A DNA stretch of 64,000 nucleotides, taken from Pedobacter montanisoli. GTDB taxonomy: Bacteria > Bacteroidota > Bacteroidia > Sphingobacteriales > Sphingobacteriaceae. Every line of letters begins with the position of its first letter. The first letter of the stretch is position 1. A program made the translations under genes and the position numbers. The notes under the pieces were generated by a model. The model was not told the origin of the DNA. It saw nothing but the letters and a program-made list of their open reading frames with translations, and did no database searches. Below are positions 55,548 to 64,000 of the stretch, one piece after another. Location: NCBI RefSeq assembly GCF_022809115.1, contig NZ_JALGBH010000001.1:1240001-1304000 (forward strand), given 5' to 3'.

Positions 55548-56426
55548 ATGAAAAGAACGTTCATGTTGTTAATGGTGCTGATTTTTGGCAGAAAAATCTA
55601 TGCACAAGAAGCTCCTCAAAATAAAAAAATCGGTGAAAGCATTTTTAATAAAGAAAGCACAAGAGATTTTTCACGAAAAGGTAACTGGTACGTACATTGG
55701 GGATGGAATTTCTCATGGTATGATAAAAGTAACATCACCTTTAAAGGTCCGGGATATGATTTCACTTTAAAGAATGTAAGTGCTAAAGACAGGCCGTCTA
55801 AACTCGGTTTTGATTATATCAATCCCATGGAACTGACTACGCCGCAGTTTGATTTTAGGTTTGGTTATTTTATCAACGATACCTATAGCATTTCGTTAGG
55901 GTGGGATCATATGAAATATGTGATGAACATTCCCCAAAAAGTTGTGATAGATGGTTATATAAACCCTATGGTTTCTGATCCACAGATTGCTACCGGTAAA
56001 TATGCTGGTGTTTACCATAATCAGGAAATTACCGTACAACCAGAAATGCTAACTTTTGAACATACCGATGGATTGAATTATGTAAGTGCAGAGTTGGAAC
56101 GTTATGATGATATCTGGGTTGCCAGGAACAAAAAGCAGATGCTAACAATGGAAACAGGAGCCGGGTTGGGCTTTGTTATCCCTAGATCTGATGTGAAATT
56201 TTTTGATGTGGGCGAGAATAATTTCTGGAATTTTGCAGGCTATGGAATTTCAGTAAAGGCAGGGCTAAAATTTAATGTAACTAAAAAACTGTACTTCCAG
56301 AATGTAACCAAAGCAGGCTTTATAGATCTTGATAAGATTCATACTACAGGCCGTAACAGTATTGATGGAGCACAACAAACCATTCGTTTTCTGGAGAATT
56401 ATACCGCTATCGGTTTTCAGTTTTAA
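55548..56426 (+). CDS. Predicted outer-membrane protein of unknown function
   Basis: Protein of 292 residues with a signal peptide (about 1-19, LIFGRKIYAQ). The mature part is rich in aromatic residues and strands (NWYVHWGWNFSWYDKSNITF, FDFRFGYFINDTYSISLGWDHMKYV), and ends ENYTAIGFQF, with the C-terminal Phe typical of outer-membrane barrels. I expect a small beta-barrel. No family name is recognised and no ligand is evident. It lies 82 nt after the DUF2490 gene. The 5' flank is CGCAAATTTGCGCG, which is palindromic and ends 1 nt before the ATG. It may be an operator, or only a weak -7-like sequence. Confidence 0.68.
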   Translation: MKRTFMLLMVLIFGRKIYAQEAPQNKKIGESIFNKESTRDFSRKGNWYVHWGWNFSWYDKSNITFKGPGYDFTLKNVSAKDRPSKLGFDYINPMELTTPQFDFRFGYFINDTYSISLGWDHMKYVMNIPQKVVIDGYINPMVSDPQIATGKYAGVYHNQEITVQPEMLTFEHTDGLNYVSAELERYDDIWVARNKKQMLTMETGAGLGFVIPRSDVKFFDVGENNFWNFAGYGISVKAGLKFNVTKKLYFQNVTKAGFIDLDKIHTTGRNSIDGAQQTIRFLENYTAIGFQF

Positions 56427-56447
56427 GAAAGATTAAATCACAAAATA

Positions 56448-56556
56448 AAAAGAGGATGTCTAAAAAGTGAATCCCCGTCATCCTGAACTCGTTTCAGGAT
56501 CTTAAAGATTCCGTATCAAGTACGGAATGACGTGAAGTTTTTAGACACCCTCTTTT
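56448..56556. terminator. Long terminator stem with a REP-like doublet in its loop
   Basis: AAAAGAGGATGTCTAAAAA (56448-56466) pairs with TTTTTAGACACCCTCTTTT (56538-56556) with one mismatch, forming a 19-bp outer stem. Two 26-nt REP-like hairpins lie in the interval. It ends both the outer-membrane gene on the plus strand and the GIN-domain gene on the minus strand. Confidence 0.75.
56476..56532. repeat. REP-like doublet, two inverted 26-nt units
   Basis: Unit 1 (56476-56501, reversed) has arms ATCCTGAA/TTCAGGAT; unit 2 (56507-56532, direct) has arms ATTCCGTA (56508-56515) and TACGGAAT (56521-56528) with loop TCAAG. Both end outward in GACG. They are five nucleotides apart in head-to-head orientation, as in bacterial BIME-type pairs. 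Confidence 0.8.
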
Positions 56557-56631
56557 AAATTGTAAAACTTATTAAAATCTATCAGGTGTTTGGTATCAAT
56601 TATTGATATTAAACTTGTGTGTATTCAAAAA

Positions 56632-57378
56632 TTAAATTCTTTTTACTTTACCACTGCCAAATGTTTTTTGTGTAACACTGGCATTCCCTTTATAGTTTAC
56701 ACTGCCTGAACCGCTAATTAAAGCATCAATGTTGCCATTTGTGGTTACATTTACATTACCCGAACCGCTGATAACAGCAGACAAATCGCCTACCTCAAAG
56801 CCGGATTTAGGTAAAGAACCCGATCCACTTAAAGTAACAGAAGCATCATCAGCTTTTCCGGTTACATTTAAAGTACCCGAACCACTTACTACAGCATTCA
56901 GTTTATTTACATTTACTTTTACATTCATGTTTCCAGAACCGCTCAATGTAGCATTTAAAGCATCTTCGTTAATAGTTCCATTAACTGTTATGCTACCATC
57001 GCCACTCATCACTAAGTTTCTGATCTTTTTAGCAGTTATATAAGCAACGATTTTCTTGCCTTGGTATTTTCTTGCCCAACTGGTCCAGCTGATCTGAGGT
57101 CTGATGATCAGAGTAGAACCTTTAATTTCACTCACCAGGGTTGATATGGCTTCCTGATCGCCCTCAAATCTTAGGCTTTCAGTATTGCCTAAGGTAATCA
57201 CAACCTGTAAAGGTCCGCCAGAGGCAACGCCTTCAAAGTTTTTCACCTTTCTTTCATCACCCGAAGCATTCTGGGTAAATTTTGTATTGAAAGGCAATGC
57301 AGAAACAGAGTAGGAAGAAAAAGCCAGTCCTATAGCAATTGCCGATATCCATAGTGGTTTAAGAGACTTATGTATCAT
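56632..57378 (-). CDS. Exported protein with head GIN domain
   Basis: Protein of 248 residues with a signal peptide (about 1-27, SSYSVSALPF). The GIN domain (DUF2807 type, about 48-240) is a beta-solenoid with repeated SGSG motifs: MSGDGSITVNG, LSGSGNMNVKV, VSGSGTLNVTG, LSGSGSLPKSG, ISGSGNVNVTT, ISGSGSVNYKG. The KVKNFEGVASGGPLQVVI opening is the usual GIN start. The function of the family is unknown; a periplasmic or surface location is likely. It ends in a strongly basic QKTFGSGKVKRI. It is minus-strand, before the M1 peptidase gene (57437) that runs in the same direction. Confidence 0.88.
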   Translation of the reverse strand: MIHKSLKPLWISAIAIGLAFSSYSVSALPFNTKFTQNASGDERKVKNFEGVASGGPLQVVITLGNTESLRFEGDQEAISTLVSEIKGSTLIIRPQISWTSWARKYQGKKIVAYITAKKIRNLVMSGDGSITVNGTINEDALNATLSGSGNMNVKVNVNKLNAVVSGSGTLNVTGKADDASVTLSGSGSLPKSGFEVGDLSAVISGSGNVNVTTNGNIDALISGSGSVNYKGNASVTQKTFGSGKVKRI

Positions 57379-57436
57379 AATTCGGTTTTTTCTATAAGAC
57401 GGTTTTCTAATCTAAAAGTTGCATGAATAAAAAAAA

Positions 57437-59101
57437 TTATTCAGCCTTTTTAATATTAATGTAGAAATTCTGTTCGGCTTTAAAATTATCATTGTTAACA
57501 GACGGATCAACAGCAATAGATTTCCATTCGTTGGTTGGATATATTAAACTGTAGGTATCAGCTTTCAATGAAACCTTAACGGGCATATCAAAATCCTTCA
57601 CATCGGTTACCCAGCGATAAGCTAATTTACCATCACTGATCTTGTATTCCAACGTAGGGATTTTGCTGTAACGCAAGTACTGATCAAATACTTTATCCAG
57701 TTTTAAACCACTTTTTTGGGCAATATAATCTTCAATCTGTTTGGTGGTTACAGTCTGGTGATAAAAAGTCGAACCTAATCCTCTTAGGATCTGTCTGAAT
57801 TTTTCATCGTTATCAACAAGTTGTCTGATGGTATGAATAATATTAGATCCTTTGTTGTACATATCCTGAGAACCTTCCTGATTCACATTATAAGGACCGA
57901 TAATAGGGGAACGGTTACCAATACCTCTTCTTAAGCCTATTACATATTCGTTTCCAGCTTTTTTACCCTGTGTATAATCTACAAATAGGGTTTCAGAATA
58001 ATCGGTAAACCCTTCATGTACCCACATATCGGCAATGTCTTTAGAGGTAATATTATTGCCAAACCATTCGTGGCCAGATTCATGTACAATGATATAATCC
58101 CAGCTTAAGCCATGGCCGGTTCTGCTAAGGTCTCCACCTCTATAGCCTTTTTTGAACTCATTGCCATAAGCAACGGCACTTTGGTGCTCCATCCCTAAAT
58201 GTGGTGCCTGTACCAGCTTATAGCCATCTTTATACCATGGATACGGGCCAAACCAGTACTCAAATGCTTTCAGCATGGTTTTTACATCAGCATCCCAATG
58301 CGGGCGTGCTTTTGCGCTATCTTCTTTAAGCGACCAGAAATCAAGGCTTAATTTCCCTTTCTCGCCATCATAAGTGTCTGTCCAATGTGCATATTTACCA
58401 ATGTAAAAAGCAACGTTGTAATTGTTAATTGGGTTAGATACAAACCAGTTGGCTTGTTTATAGCCATCTTTTTGTGGTTTTATAGAACGTAAACGACCGT
58501 TGGCTATAATGTCAAGATCTTTAGGTGCACTAACGCTGATCAACATGCTGTCAACCTCATCACTTTGATGGTCTTTGTTAGGCCACCATACGCTTGCGCC
58601 TAAACCCTGGCAGGCAACAGATACAAAAGGATTGCCTGATTTGTCTTTTTCGAAAATAAAACCTCCATCCCATGGCGGATTTTTGGCCACTCGGGGTTTG
58701 CCGCTATAAAAAACCGTAAAATTGTCTTTGCTTCCTTTTTTTAGCGTAGAAGGGAAGGTTACAAAAACAGCATTGGCTTCGCGGGTAAAAGGAACGGATT
58801 TACCTTTATATTCTACTCTTTCTACTTTAAGGTTTTCAAAAAGATCGAATTGTAATTTATTAAAATCCTGTGTGGCTGTAAATGCAAATAGGTTAGAGCC
58901 GCTTACAGATTGGTTGTCTATATCGATTTTAACATCTAAGTGATAATAATTGATATCATAGCAGGTACGCAACGGAGTTAGCATGCCCCTTAAAGTATCT
59001 GCTTTTGTAAATTGCCTATTGCCCCTCAAAAGCTGGGCATTGGCCTGGAACGAAAGCATTAAGATGAAAGCTAATGCTATGGTTAAACAGGTTTTCTTCA
59101 T
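57437..59101 (-). CDS. M1 family metallopeptidase
   Basis: Exported zinc aminopeptidase-like protein of 554 residues. The signal peptide (about 1-22, LSFQANAQ) is followed by an N-terminal beta domain and a thermolysin-like catalytic domain with the zinc motif HESGH (His340, Glu341, His344) and the third ligand Glu363 in VHEGFTDY, 18 residues after. The GMEHQ (303-307) segment replaces GxMEN at the substrate N-terminus site. The C-terminal domain of large M1 enzymes is short or absent, so this is a compact form. It would cut peptides in the periplasm or outside. It starts 9 nt after the CocE hydrolase stop, so the two are an operon and may act together on peptides. Confidence 0.92.
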   Translation of the reverse strand: MKKTCLTIALAFILMLSFQANAQLLRGNRQFTKADTLRGMLTPLRTCYDINYYHLDVKIDIDNQSVSGSNLFAFTATQDFNKLQFDLFENLKVERVEYKGKSVPFTREANAVFVTFPSTLKKGSKDNFTVFYSGKPRVAKNPPWDGGFIFEKDKSGNPFVSVACQGLGASVWWPNKDHQSDEVDSMLISVSAPKDLDIIANGRLRSIKPQKDGYKQANWFVSNPINNYNVAFYIGKYAHWTDTYDGEKGKLSLDFWSLKEDSAKARPHWDADVKTMLKAFEYWFGPYPWYKDGYKLVQAPHLGMEHQSAVAYGNEFKKGYRGGDLSRTGHGLSWDYIIVHESGHEWFGNNITSKDIADMWVHEGFTDYSETLFVDYTQGKKAGNEYVIGLRRGIGNRSPIIGPYNVNQEGSQDMYNKGSNIIHTIRQLVDNDEKFRQILRGLGSTFYHQTVTTKQIEDYIAQKSGLKLDKVFDQYLRYSKIPTLEYKISDGKLAYRWVTDVKDFDMPVKVSLKADTYSLIYPTNEWKSIAVDPSVNNDNFKAEQNFYINIKKAE

Positions 59102-59110
59102 TGTGTGTTA

Positions 59111-60982
59111 TTAGTGTTTTAGGATTGGTAATACAATATATGAGGCGTTCTGATCGTCGTGATAGATTTTATGCGTCGCTTTTTGGAAATCAGATGGCTG
59201 TGCTTCATAGATATTCATGAATTTTTGCGGATTTCTGTCGGCCAGTGGGAACCATGAGTTTTGAATCTGGATCATTATTCTGTGTCCTTTTTTAAAGGTG
59301 TGGCCCACATCAGGTAAAGCATAGTTCACTTTGGTTGGCATATTAGGGGTAAAAGGTTCAGGATTTTCAAAACTGTTGCGATACTTGCCTCTTAAAATTT
59401 CGCCTCTTACCAGCATCTGGTAACCACCCATAATTAAATTCTTAGGATTTGGTTTAGGATTAGGTGAATTTTCAGGAAGAACATCAATCAGTTTTACAAC
59501 ATAATCCGCATCAGTACCCGTAGTTGCTACAATCAGATTGGCAATAACTGGCCCGGTAAGTGTAATATCTTCCTGTAAAACATCTGTTTGATACACCATT
59601 ACATCAGGGCGTTGAGCTGCAAAACGTTGATCATCTATCATATACTCTCTTGAACGGTTTTCATAAATCCCTGCCTGGAAAGGAACCGGTTTTGCCGGAT
59701 CGCTTACATATTCGTCAAAGCTGTTTTTGGCCGAAGGCTTTTCAAAAGAAAGTTTTCCGTTAGGCCATAAATAAAGGTTTCTGTTTTCTGCTTCTTTAGG
59801 TGGCCAGGTGTCAAATTTTTTCCATTGGTTACTGCCTGAAATAAATATATTGGCCTCTGCTGCATTGAAACTGCCTTCACCCTTTAAGTAAAATTTAAAG
59901 AAAGGTAGCTCTAAATTTTCCTGATAATACAAACTGGTTGGTGTGCCAAAATTAATGTCGCCAAAGCTGCTGCCTTCACCTCTTACCCAGCCACCATGAA
60001 ACCATGGGCCAGCCACAAGGATATTGTTTGCACCAGGACTTTGTTTCTCAATGGTTTTATAAGTAGTAAAAGCGCCGTATGCATCTTCTGCATCAAAAAA
60101 GCCACCTACAGTCATTACAGCAGGTTTAACATTGGTTAAATGCCTGGTAATTTGTCTGGCTCGCCAGAAAGTATCCAGATTAGGATGTTTAAATAAATTG
60201 TTCCAAAATTTGATACTGTCTGCAAAGTATTTGTCTTTTAAGTTTTTTACCGAACCTGCCTGTAAATAAAACTGATAGCTATCTTTTACCGGGAACTTAA
60301 ACGGTTTAGGTCCCTGGTCTGGTGTAATAGGTTTTGGTCTTGGAACGCCAAAAGAGCTCATAAATTTAAAGGCATCCATTAAAAATAATGCGCCGCCATG
60401 ATGAAAATCATCACCAATGAACCAATCGGTAACCGGAGCCTGTGGTGATACGGCTTTTAAAGCAGGATGTGCATTAGGTAAAGAGGTGGTCGAATAAAAA
60501 CCCGGATATGAAATTCCGTATATACCCGCTTTTCCGTTATTGTTTTTAATATTCTTTACCAACCAATCAATGGTATCGTACGTATCGGTACTTTCGTCTA
60601 TTGCTTTTTTGCCTTTTTCGGTGGTTTGAGGTCTGATATCTTCAAAATTACCTTCGCTCATCCAGCGTCCTCTTACATCCTGATAAACAAAAATAAAGCC
60701 CTCACGCATCATAGCCGGAAAATTGCCCAATGATTTTTTATACTCGTTTTCACCATAAGGGGCAACGGTATAGGGTGTGCGATTAATCAAGAAAGGATAT
60801 TTCTTGCCCTGATCTTTAGGGATATAGATAGAGGTAAAGAGTTTTACCCCATCACGCATGGGAATTAAACGTTCTATTTTGGTGTAATTATCTCTTACAT
60901 AGGCAGAATCTGTTTGTTGTGCAAATGCAGAAATGGATAAAACAATAAAGGAAATAAAAAGAAGAGACTTGAATAGTTTCAT
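59111..60982 (-). CDS. CocE/NonD family hydrolase
   Basis: Exported serine hydrolase of 623 residues. After a signal peptide (about 1-21, LSISAFAQQ), the alpha/beta-hydrolase domain (about 40-360) has the oxyanion region VRGRWMSEG and the nucleophile elbow GISYPGF (Ser158). The C-terminal part (about 400-620) is the jelly-roll domain of X-Pro dipeptidyl-peptidase S15 and cocaine-esterase-like enzymes (TGPVIANLIVATTGTDADYVVKLIDV, FKKGHRIMIQIQNS). The substrate may be acyl-peptides or N-acyl amino acids; it cannot be fixed from sequence. It is followed 9 nt later by the M1 peptidase, so a joint role in peptide breakdown is inferred. Confidence 0.92.
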   Translation of the reverse strand: MKLFKSLLFISFIVLSISAFAQQTDSAYVRDNYTKIERLIPMRDGVKLFTSIYIPKDQGKKYPFLINRTPYTVAPYGENEYKKSLGNFPAMMREGFIFVYQDVRGRWMSEGNFEDIRPQTTEKGKKAIDESTDTYDTIDWLVKNIKNNNGKAGIYGISYPGFYSTTSLPNAHPALKAVSPQAPVTDWFIGDDFHHGGALFLMDAFKFMSSFGVPRPKPITPDQGPKPFKFPVKDSYQFYLQAGSVKNLKDKYFADSIKFWNNLFKHPNLDTFWRARQITRHLTNVKPAVMTVGGFFDAEDAYGAFTTYKTIEKQSPGANNILVAGPWFHGGWVRGEGSSFGDINFGTPTSLYYQENLELPFFKFYLKGEGSFNAAEANIFISGSNQWKKFDTWPPKEAENRNLYLWPNGKLSFEKPSAKNSFDEYVSDPAKPVPFQAGIYENRSREYMIDDQRFAAQRPDVMVYQTDVLQEDITLTGPVIANLIVATTGTDADYVVKLIDVLPENSPNPKPNPKNLIMGGYQMLVRGEILRGKYRNSFENPEPFTPNMPTKVNYALPDVGHTFKKGHRIMIQIQNSWFPLADRNPQKFMNIYEAQPSDFQKATHKIYHDDQNASYIVLPILKH

Positions 60983-61102
60983 GATCAGTTATAATTGTTT
61001 TTTAAATATAGGCAATATCAATAAAGTTAAAAGTAAAAGCTTTGTTAAAGAGGGTTAGGTCAAAACAACTAGAGCTTGGCAATAGATGAAGATTTTGAGA
61101 GA

Positions 61103-64000
61103 TTAATTTCTTTGAAATAGAAGTTCGGGTAAAATAATTTTTATTTCTACTTCTGTTTCTTCTTTTTTCCAGTAAACGATGAAATTTACTTTTGCGCTTT
61201 TCAACTTATAGTTTTTAGCTTTCATTTTTTCAATTTGTTCAACAAACTGTTTAGAGAATTTCAAGATAGATTTTCTGTTTTTATCTAAGCATTCATCTCC
61301 ATTTAAAATAAGTTCGTCTCCGCTTGTGATTTGGACAATTAAATGTTGCTTATTTATGAAATAGTCTAGCCAAACATCTTTTAAAGATAAGTGCATTACT
61401 AATTCATTAGGTTGTAAATGAATTTCTTCGTTTTCTATACGTTCTAAGTTCTCTGCTACAAGGTTGTCAAGAAAATTTGAGTTAAAGTGAATTGTCATGT
61501 TTCTTTTTGCTCTTGTCATTGCAACATATAAAAGTCGTTTGTCTTCGTCTGTCGTTGGGTTGAAGTTTTCAAGCATTAAAAAAACATTGTCAAACTCTCT
61601 TCCTTTAGCTTTATGCATTGTTGAAACAAAAATAGTTTCACCATTTTCGTTGTAGAAATCTTCAAGTTTCGATTCCCTTATGAAAACTTCTAAATCTGAC
61701 TTGTATTTTCTTGTTGGGTTTGATGCTTCAAATTCTTTGATAATGTTTCCAAGGATTTCCAATTTGGTACTATGTCGATATTTGCTTACTACTTCTAGTT
61801 TTGCAGTTTGCCAAGTTTCATCATTAATAACATAAACATCGTTAGCCAAATTTAAGTGACTTAAAAAATATCGGACTTCGTTAAGATTATATAAGTTGAA
61901 ACCATCATTTGACTGAATTAATTTTGCCTGTGTATTATTTTTTAAAAGCAATCCAGCAATTTGTAATGCATCTTCATTTATTTTTGTTAGTACACAAGTT
62001 GTACCTGAAAGTTCTGTTTTAAGAATATCTTGTACAAGTGGATTGATGAGGTGTTCGCTGTGATGACGTACTATTTTTATTTGTCCATTATCGTTTTGTT
62101 TCGCAATAATTGGGATTTGTTTGAGCCGGTGAGAAATTCGTTTGACAAATTGGTTTGTAAGATCGACAAGATTACTTTTACTTCTGTAGTTTTCTATTAA
62201 TTCATGTTTAGCTGCGTTATTTGAATTAATAAATTGTTCAAGATGCTTTGAGCTTGCGCCTCTAAATTCATAAATATTTTGGTCATCATCGCCTACTGCA
62301 ATCACTCTCATTTCTTCATTTTGTTCCATTAAAGCGCTTATCAATCCAAACTCGTCCTCATCCATATCTTGTGCTTCGTCAATTACCAAAACAGTTTTTG
62401 TTATCCGACTTGCTTCAACTTCATTGTTTTTTATTTTTTGAATAGTCTTTTTTACTATTTCACTAGATTTTTCCAAACTGCCAACTTTACCCAACAAATC
62501 AAAACAATAAGAGTGGAAGGTTTTTATTTCGATGTAATTCGCAGCATTTCCAATTAATTTAAGCAGCCGCTTTTTAAATTCGGTTGCTGCTGCCCTTGAA
62601 AACGTAATCATTAGCAATTGCTCGTGTTTTACGTCTTCCATTAAAAGCAAAGAAGCCAGTTTGTGAACCAAAACTCGTGTTTTTCCACTTCCAGGGCCAG
62701 CAGCAATAGCAATGTGCTTGGTCTCATTGTCATTGATGATTTTTAATTGTGTTGGAGAGAGTTCTCCAAAAAGTTGTTTGAATTTTGAAGGTGTGATATT
62801 CCGCTTGATTTCGTTTTGTCTACTTCCTTTAAAATACTTGTTGAGGAATGAAGAGTAATTTAATTGAAAATAATCTTCTACAAATTGTAAAGCATTTTTG
62901 TAGTCGTCAATCATTTTGGTGGCATACTCGCCCACAATGTGAATTTGCTGGATTTTGCTTTCGTAAAACTGATGAAGTTTTTGATAATCTTCTTTTGTGT
63001 ACTGTTTTTTATTGTTTTGCTCTGTTCGTTCAATGGTTAAACGATTATATACCACTAAGAAGCCGCCTTCAATTTTTATAGCTTCAATTCTTGATAAATA
63101 AAATAAAGTGTCTTCGACATCATCAAGATTGATATCTACTTTAAATAGATTAGAACTTGTATCGTAGGTTTTTTTTAATTCATGAACAGAAAATTCAACC
63201 AATACTTCGTCTCTACTCAAATCGTCTTTCGACGCATTTACATTACTTTTTTCGTAGAGAAATTCAACAATGAATTTTGCTAACGCATGTCGTTTCTGTA
63301 ATTTATCAATTAAGAATTCTTTTGAGTGTAGAGAAGCAGCAGCAATGTGGTTTTTTGATTCTAGGTTTTTTCGTTTAATCCAATTTTTAATCGCCCAAAA
63401 ATTGATAATGGTTTTAATTTTGTTAGTACTGATATCGACCAGTCCTTTTTCTTCTGCTTGTCCATTCAATTCTTTAATATGAAGTACTTTTTCTTGTTCT
63501 TCAAAAATAGGGAGCAAAAAGTTTTCAATTTTACTGAATGCTTCGAGAATATTGAAGGAGCGATTTTTGTTTTCTCCTTTTTTTATGAAAGCAGTTAAAT
63601 CCTTTGCATCTGCTAAAATTTTTTCTTCACGTAAAAGGTTTATAATGTTTATTACTTCTTCTTTAACAATTCCTAAATGGTCGCTAATGTAATCAATTCT
63701 TGATTCTGCACTTTCATCATTTAAATGTTTTCTACTCTTGCTAGAAAAAAGCTTTTTGATAATTCTAATGGCCTTTGCTTTTTTGTTATCGGCAAATTTT
63801 TCCGAAACATTGATCTTATCAATCGCTTCTTGGGCATTTTTTGAAAGAATACTATTGGCAAAAACTCTTGGCATATTCTGCCCCCGCTTCAAATATCCTG
63901 CATCTTCTAGCGCAGCAATGGCTGTTGTTACCCTTGTTTCAATCTCGGCAACATTATCATCCCAACCAGCTATTCTTGCAATTTCCAAAGCAGAATTTGA
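61103..64000 (-). CDS. Partial large SF1 (UvrD-like) helicase, probable RecQ-UvrD fusion, N-terminus outside
   Basis: A minus-strand frame enters from the right edge without a start, giving at least 965 residues. The C-terminal half is a UvrD/Rep-like SF1 helicase: Walker A AAGPGSGKTR, motif II VLVIDEAQDMDEDEF, motif III AVGDDDQNIYEFRGASS, motif V FVSTMHKAKGREFDNV and motif VI RLLYVAMTRAKRNM. The preceding 400 visible residues are mostly helical and include a winged-helix-like part near the edge (IARIAGWDDNVAEIETRVTTAI) that resembles the C-terminal region of RecQ helicases. I know of large Bacteroidota proteins that join RecQ-type and UvrD-type helicases, and this fits, but the N-terminal half cannot be seen. 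It is more A+T-rich by eye than the neighbouring genes. It is 120 nt upstream of the CocE gene. Confidence 0.85.
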   Translation of the reverse strand, partial: SNSALEIARIAGWDDNVAEIETRVTTAIAALEDAGYLKRGQNMPRVFANSILSKNAQEAIDKINVSEKFADNKKAKAIRIIKKLFSSKSRKHLNDESAESRIDYISDHLGIVKEEVINIINLLREEKILADAKDLTAFIKKGENKNRSFNILEAFSKIENFLLPIFEEQEKVLHIKELNGQAEEKGLVDISTNKIKTIINFWAIKNWIKRKNLESKNHIAAASLHSKEFLIDKLQKRHALAKFIVEFLYEKSNVNASKDDLSRDEVLVEFSVHELKKTYDTSSNLFKVDINLDDVEDTLFYLSRIEAIKIEGGFLVVYNRLTIERTEQNNKKQYTKEDYQKLHQFYESKIQQIHIVGEYATKMIDDYKNALQFVEDYFQLNYSSFLNKYFKGSRQNEIKRNITPSKFKQLFGELSPTQLKIINDNETKHIAIAAGPGSGKTRVLVHKLASLLLMEDVKHEQLLMITFSRAAATEFKKRLLKLIGNAANYIEIKTFHSYCFDLLGKVGSLEKSSEIVKKTIQKIKNNEVEASRITKTVLVIDEAQDMDEDEFGLISALMEQNEEMRVIAVGDDDQNIYEFRGASSKHLEQFINSNNAAKHELIENYRSKSNLVDLTNQFVKRISHRLKQIPIIAKQNDNGQIKIVRHHSEHLINPLVQDILKTELSGTTCVLTKINEDALQIAGLLLKNNTQAKLIQSNDGFNLYNLNEVRYFLSHLNLANDVYVINDETWQTAKLEVVSKYRHSTKLEILGNIIKEFEASNPTRKYKSDLEVFIRESKLEDFYNENGETIFVSTMHKAKGREFDNVFLMLENFNPTTDEDKRLLYVAMTRAKRNMTIHFNSNFLDNLVAENLERIENEEIHLQPNELVMHLSLKDVWLDYFINKQHLIVQITSGDELILNGDECLDKNRKSILKFSKQFVEQIEKMKAKNYKLKSAKVNFIVYWKKEETEVEIKIILPELLFQRN

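Overview
The window is a stretch of chromosome from a member of the Bacteroidota, most likely the Sphingobacteriaceae (Pedobacter or a close relative). The evidence is indirect but consistent: candidate promoters carry the Bacteroidota -7 element TAnnTTTG, ribosome binding sites are weak, and many gene families are typical of the phylum (DUF4251, DUF2490, DUF5777, DUF4369 thioredoxins, GIN-domain proteins, a T9SS sorting domain, SusC-style carboxypeptidase-like domains on a TonB receptor). I saw no rRNA, tRNA, CRISPR array, insertion sequence, prophage or plasmid function. Most of the window is ordinary core genome with short intergenic spaces.

Layout. 1-3.7 kb (minus): miaB, a sigma-54 activator without a receiver domain, lptE, and a gene cut by the left edge. 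3.9-7.4 kb (plus): two tandem AsmA-like paralogues, followed by a repeat-like intergenic island. 7.8-12.5 kb (minus): ilvE, tryptophan 2,3-dioxygenase, a phosphoserine phosphatase fused to what looks like a SerA remnant, and an SDR epimerase. A degenerate arginase-fold protein is divergent from these at 12.6 kb. 13.9-18.3 kb: a TlpA-type thioredoxin, an orphan GG-leader cysteine-rich peptide, a CBM9-like secreted protein, purD, and a small secreted protein in front of secA. 18.6-25.2 kb: secA, then a collagen-like repeat protein paired with a T9SS-sorted protein. 25.4-34.6 kb: SPOR protein plus M20 amidohydrolase, a serine beta-lactamase-like hydrolase, a GDSL hydrolase, dnaG, a YraN protein and a glutaminyl cyclase. 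34.6-39 kb (minus): a DUF4251 protein and a five-gene operon of ECF sigma factor, membrane-anchored anti-sigma-like/barrel protein, YceI, DUF5777 barrel and Rieske lipoprotein. 39-47 kb: pgi and an iron-uptake block (TonB siderophore receptor, AraC regulator, lipoprotein, PepSY membrane protein). 47-54.7 kb: prfB with its programmed frameshift, an esterase, a DASH cryptochrome, and sucA-sucB. 54.8-61 kb: outer-membrane proteins, a GIN-domain protein, an M1 peptidase and a CocE/NonD hydrolase. 61.1 kb to the right edge: the C-terminal part of a very large SF1 helicase.

The points most worth a second look are the SerB-SerA fusion, the orphan RiPP-like precursor, the sigma/anti-sigma/YceI/DUF5777/Rieske operon, a family of 26-nt REP-like hairpins with compensatory base changes (one doublet lies inside a terminator loop), the small secreted protein preceding secA, and the large helicase at the edge. 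None of these alone proves a new system; each has a stated test.
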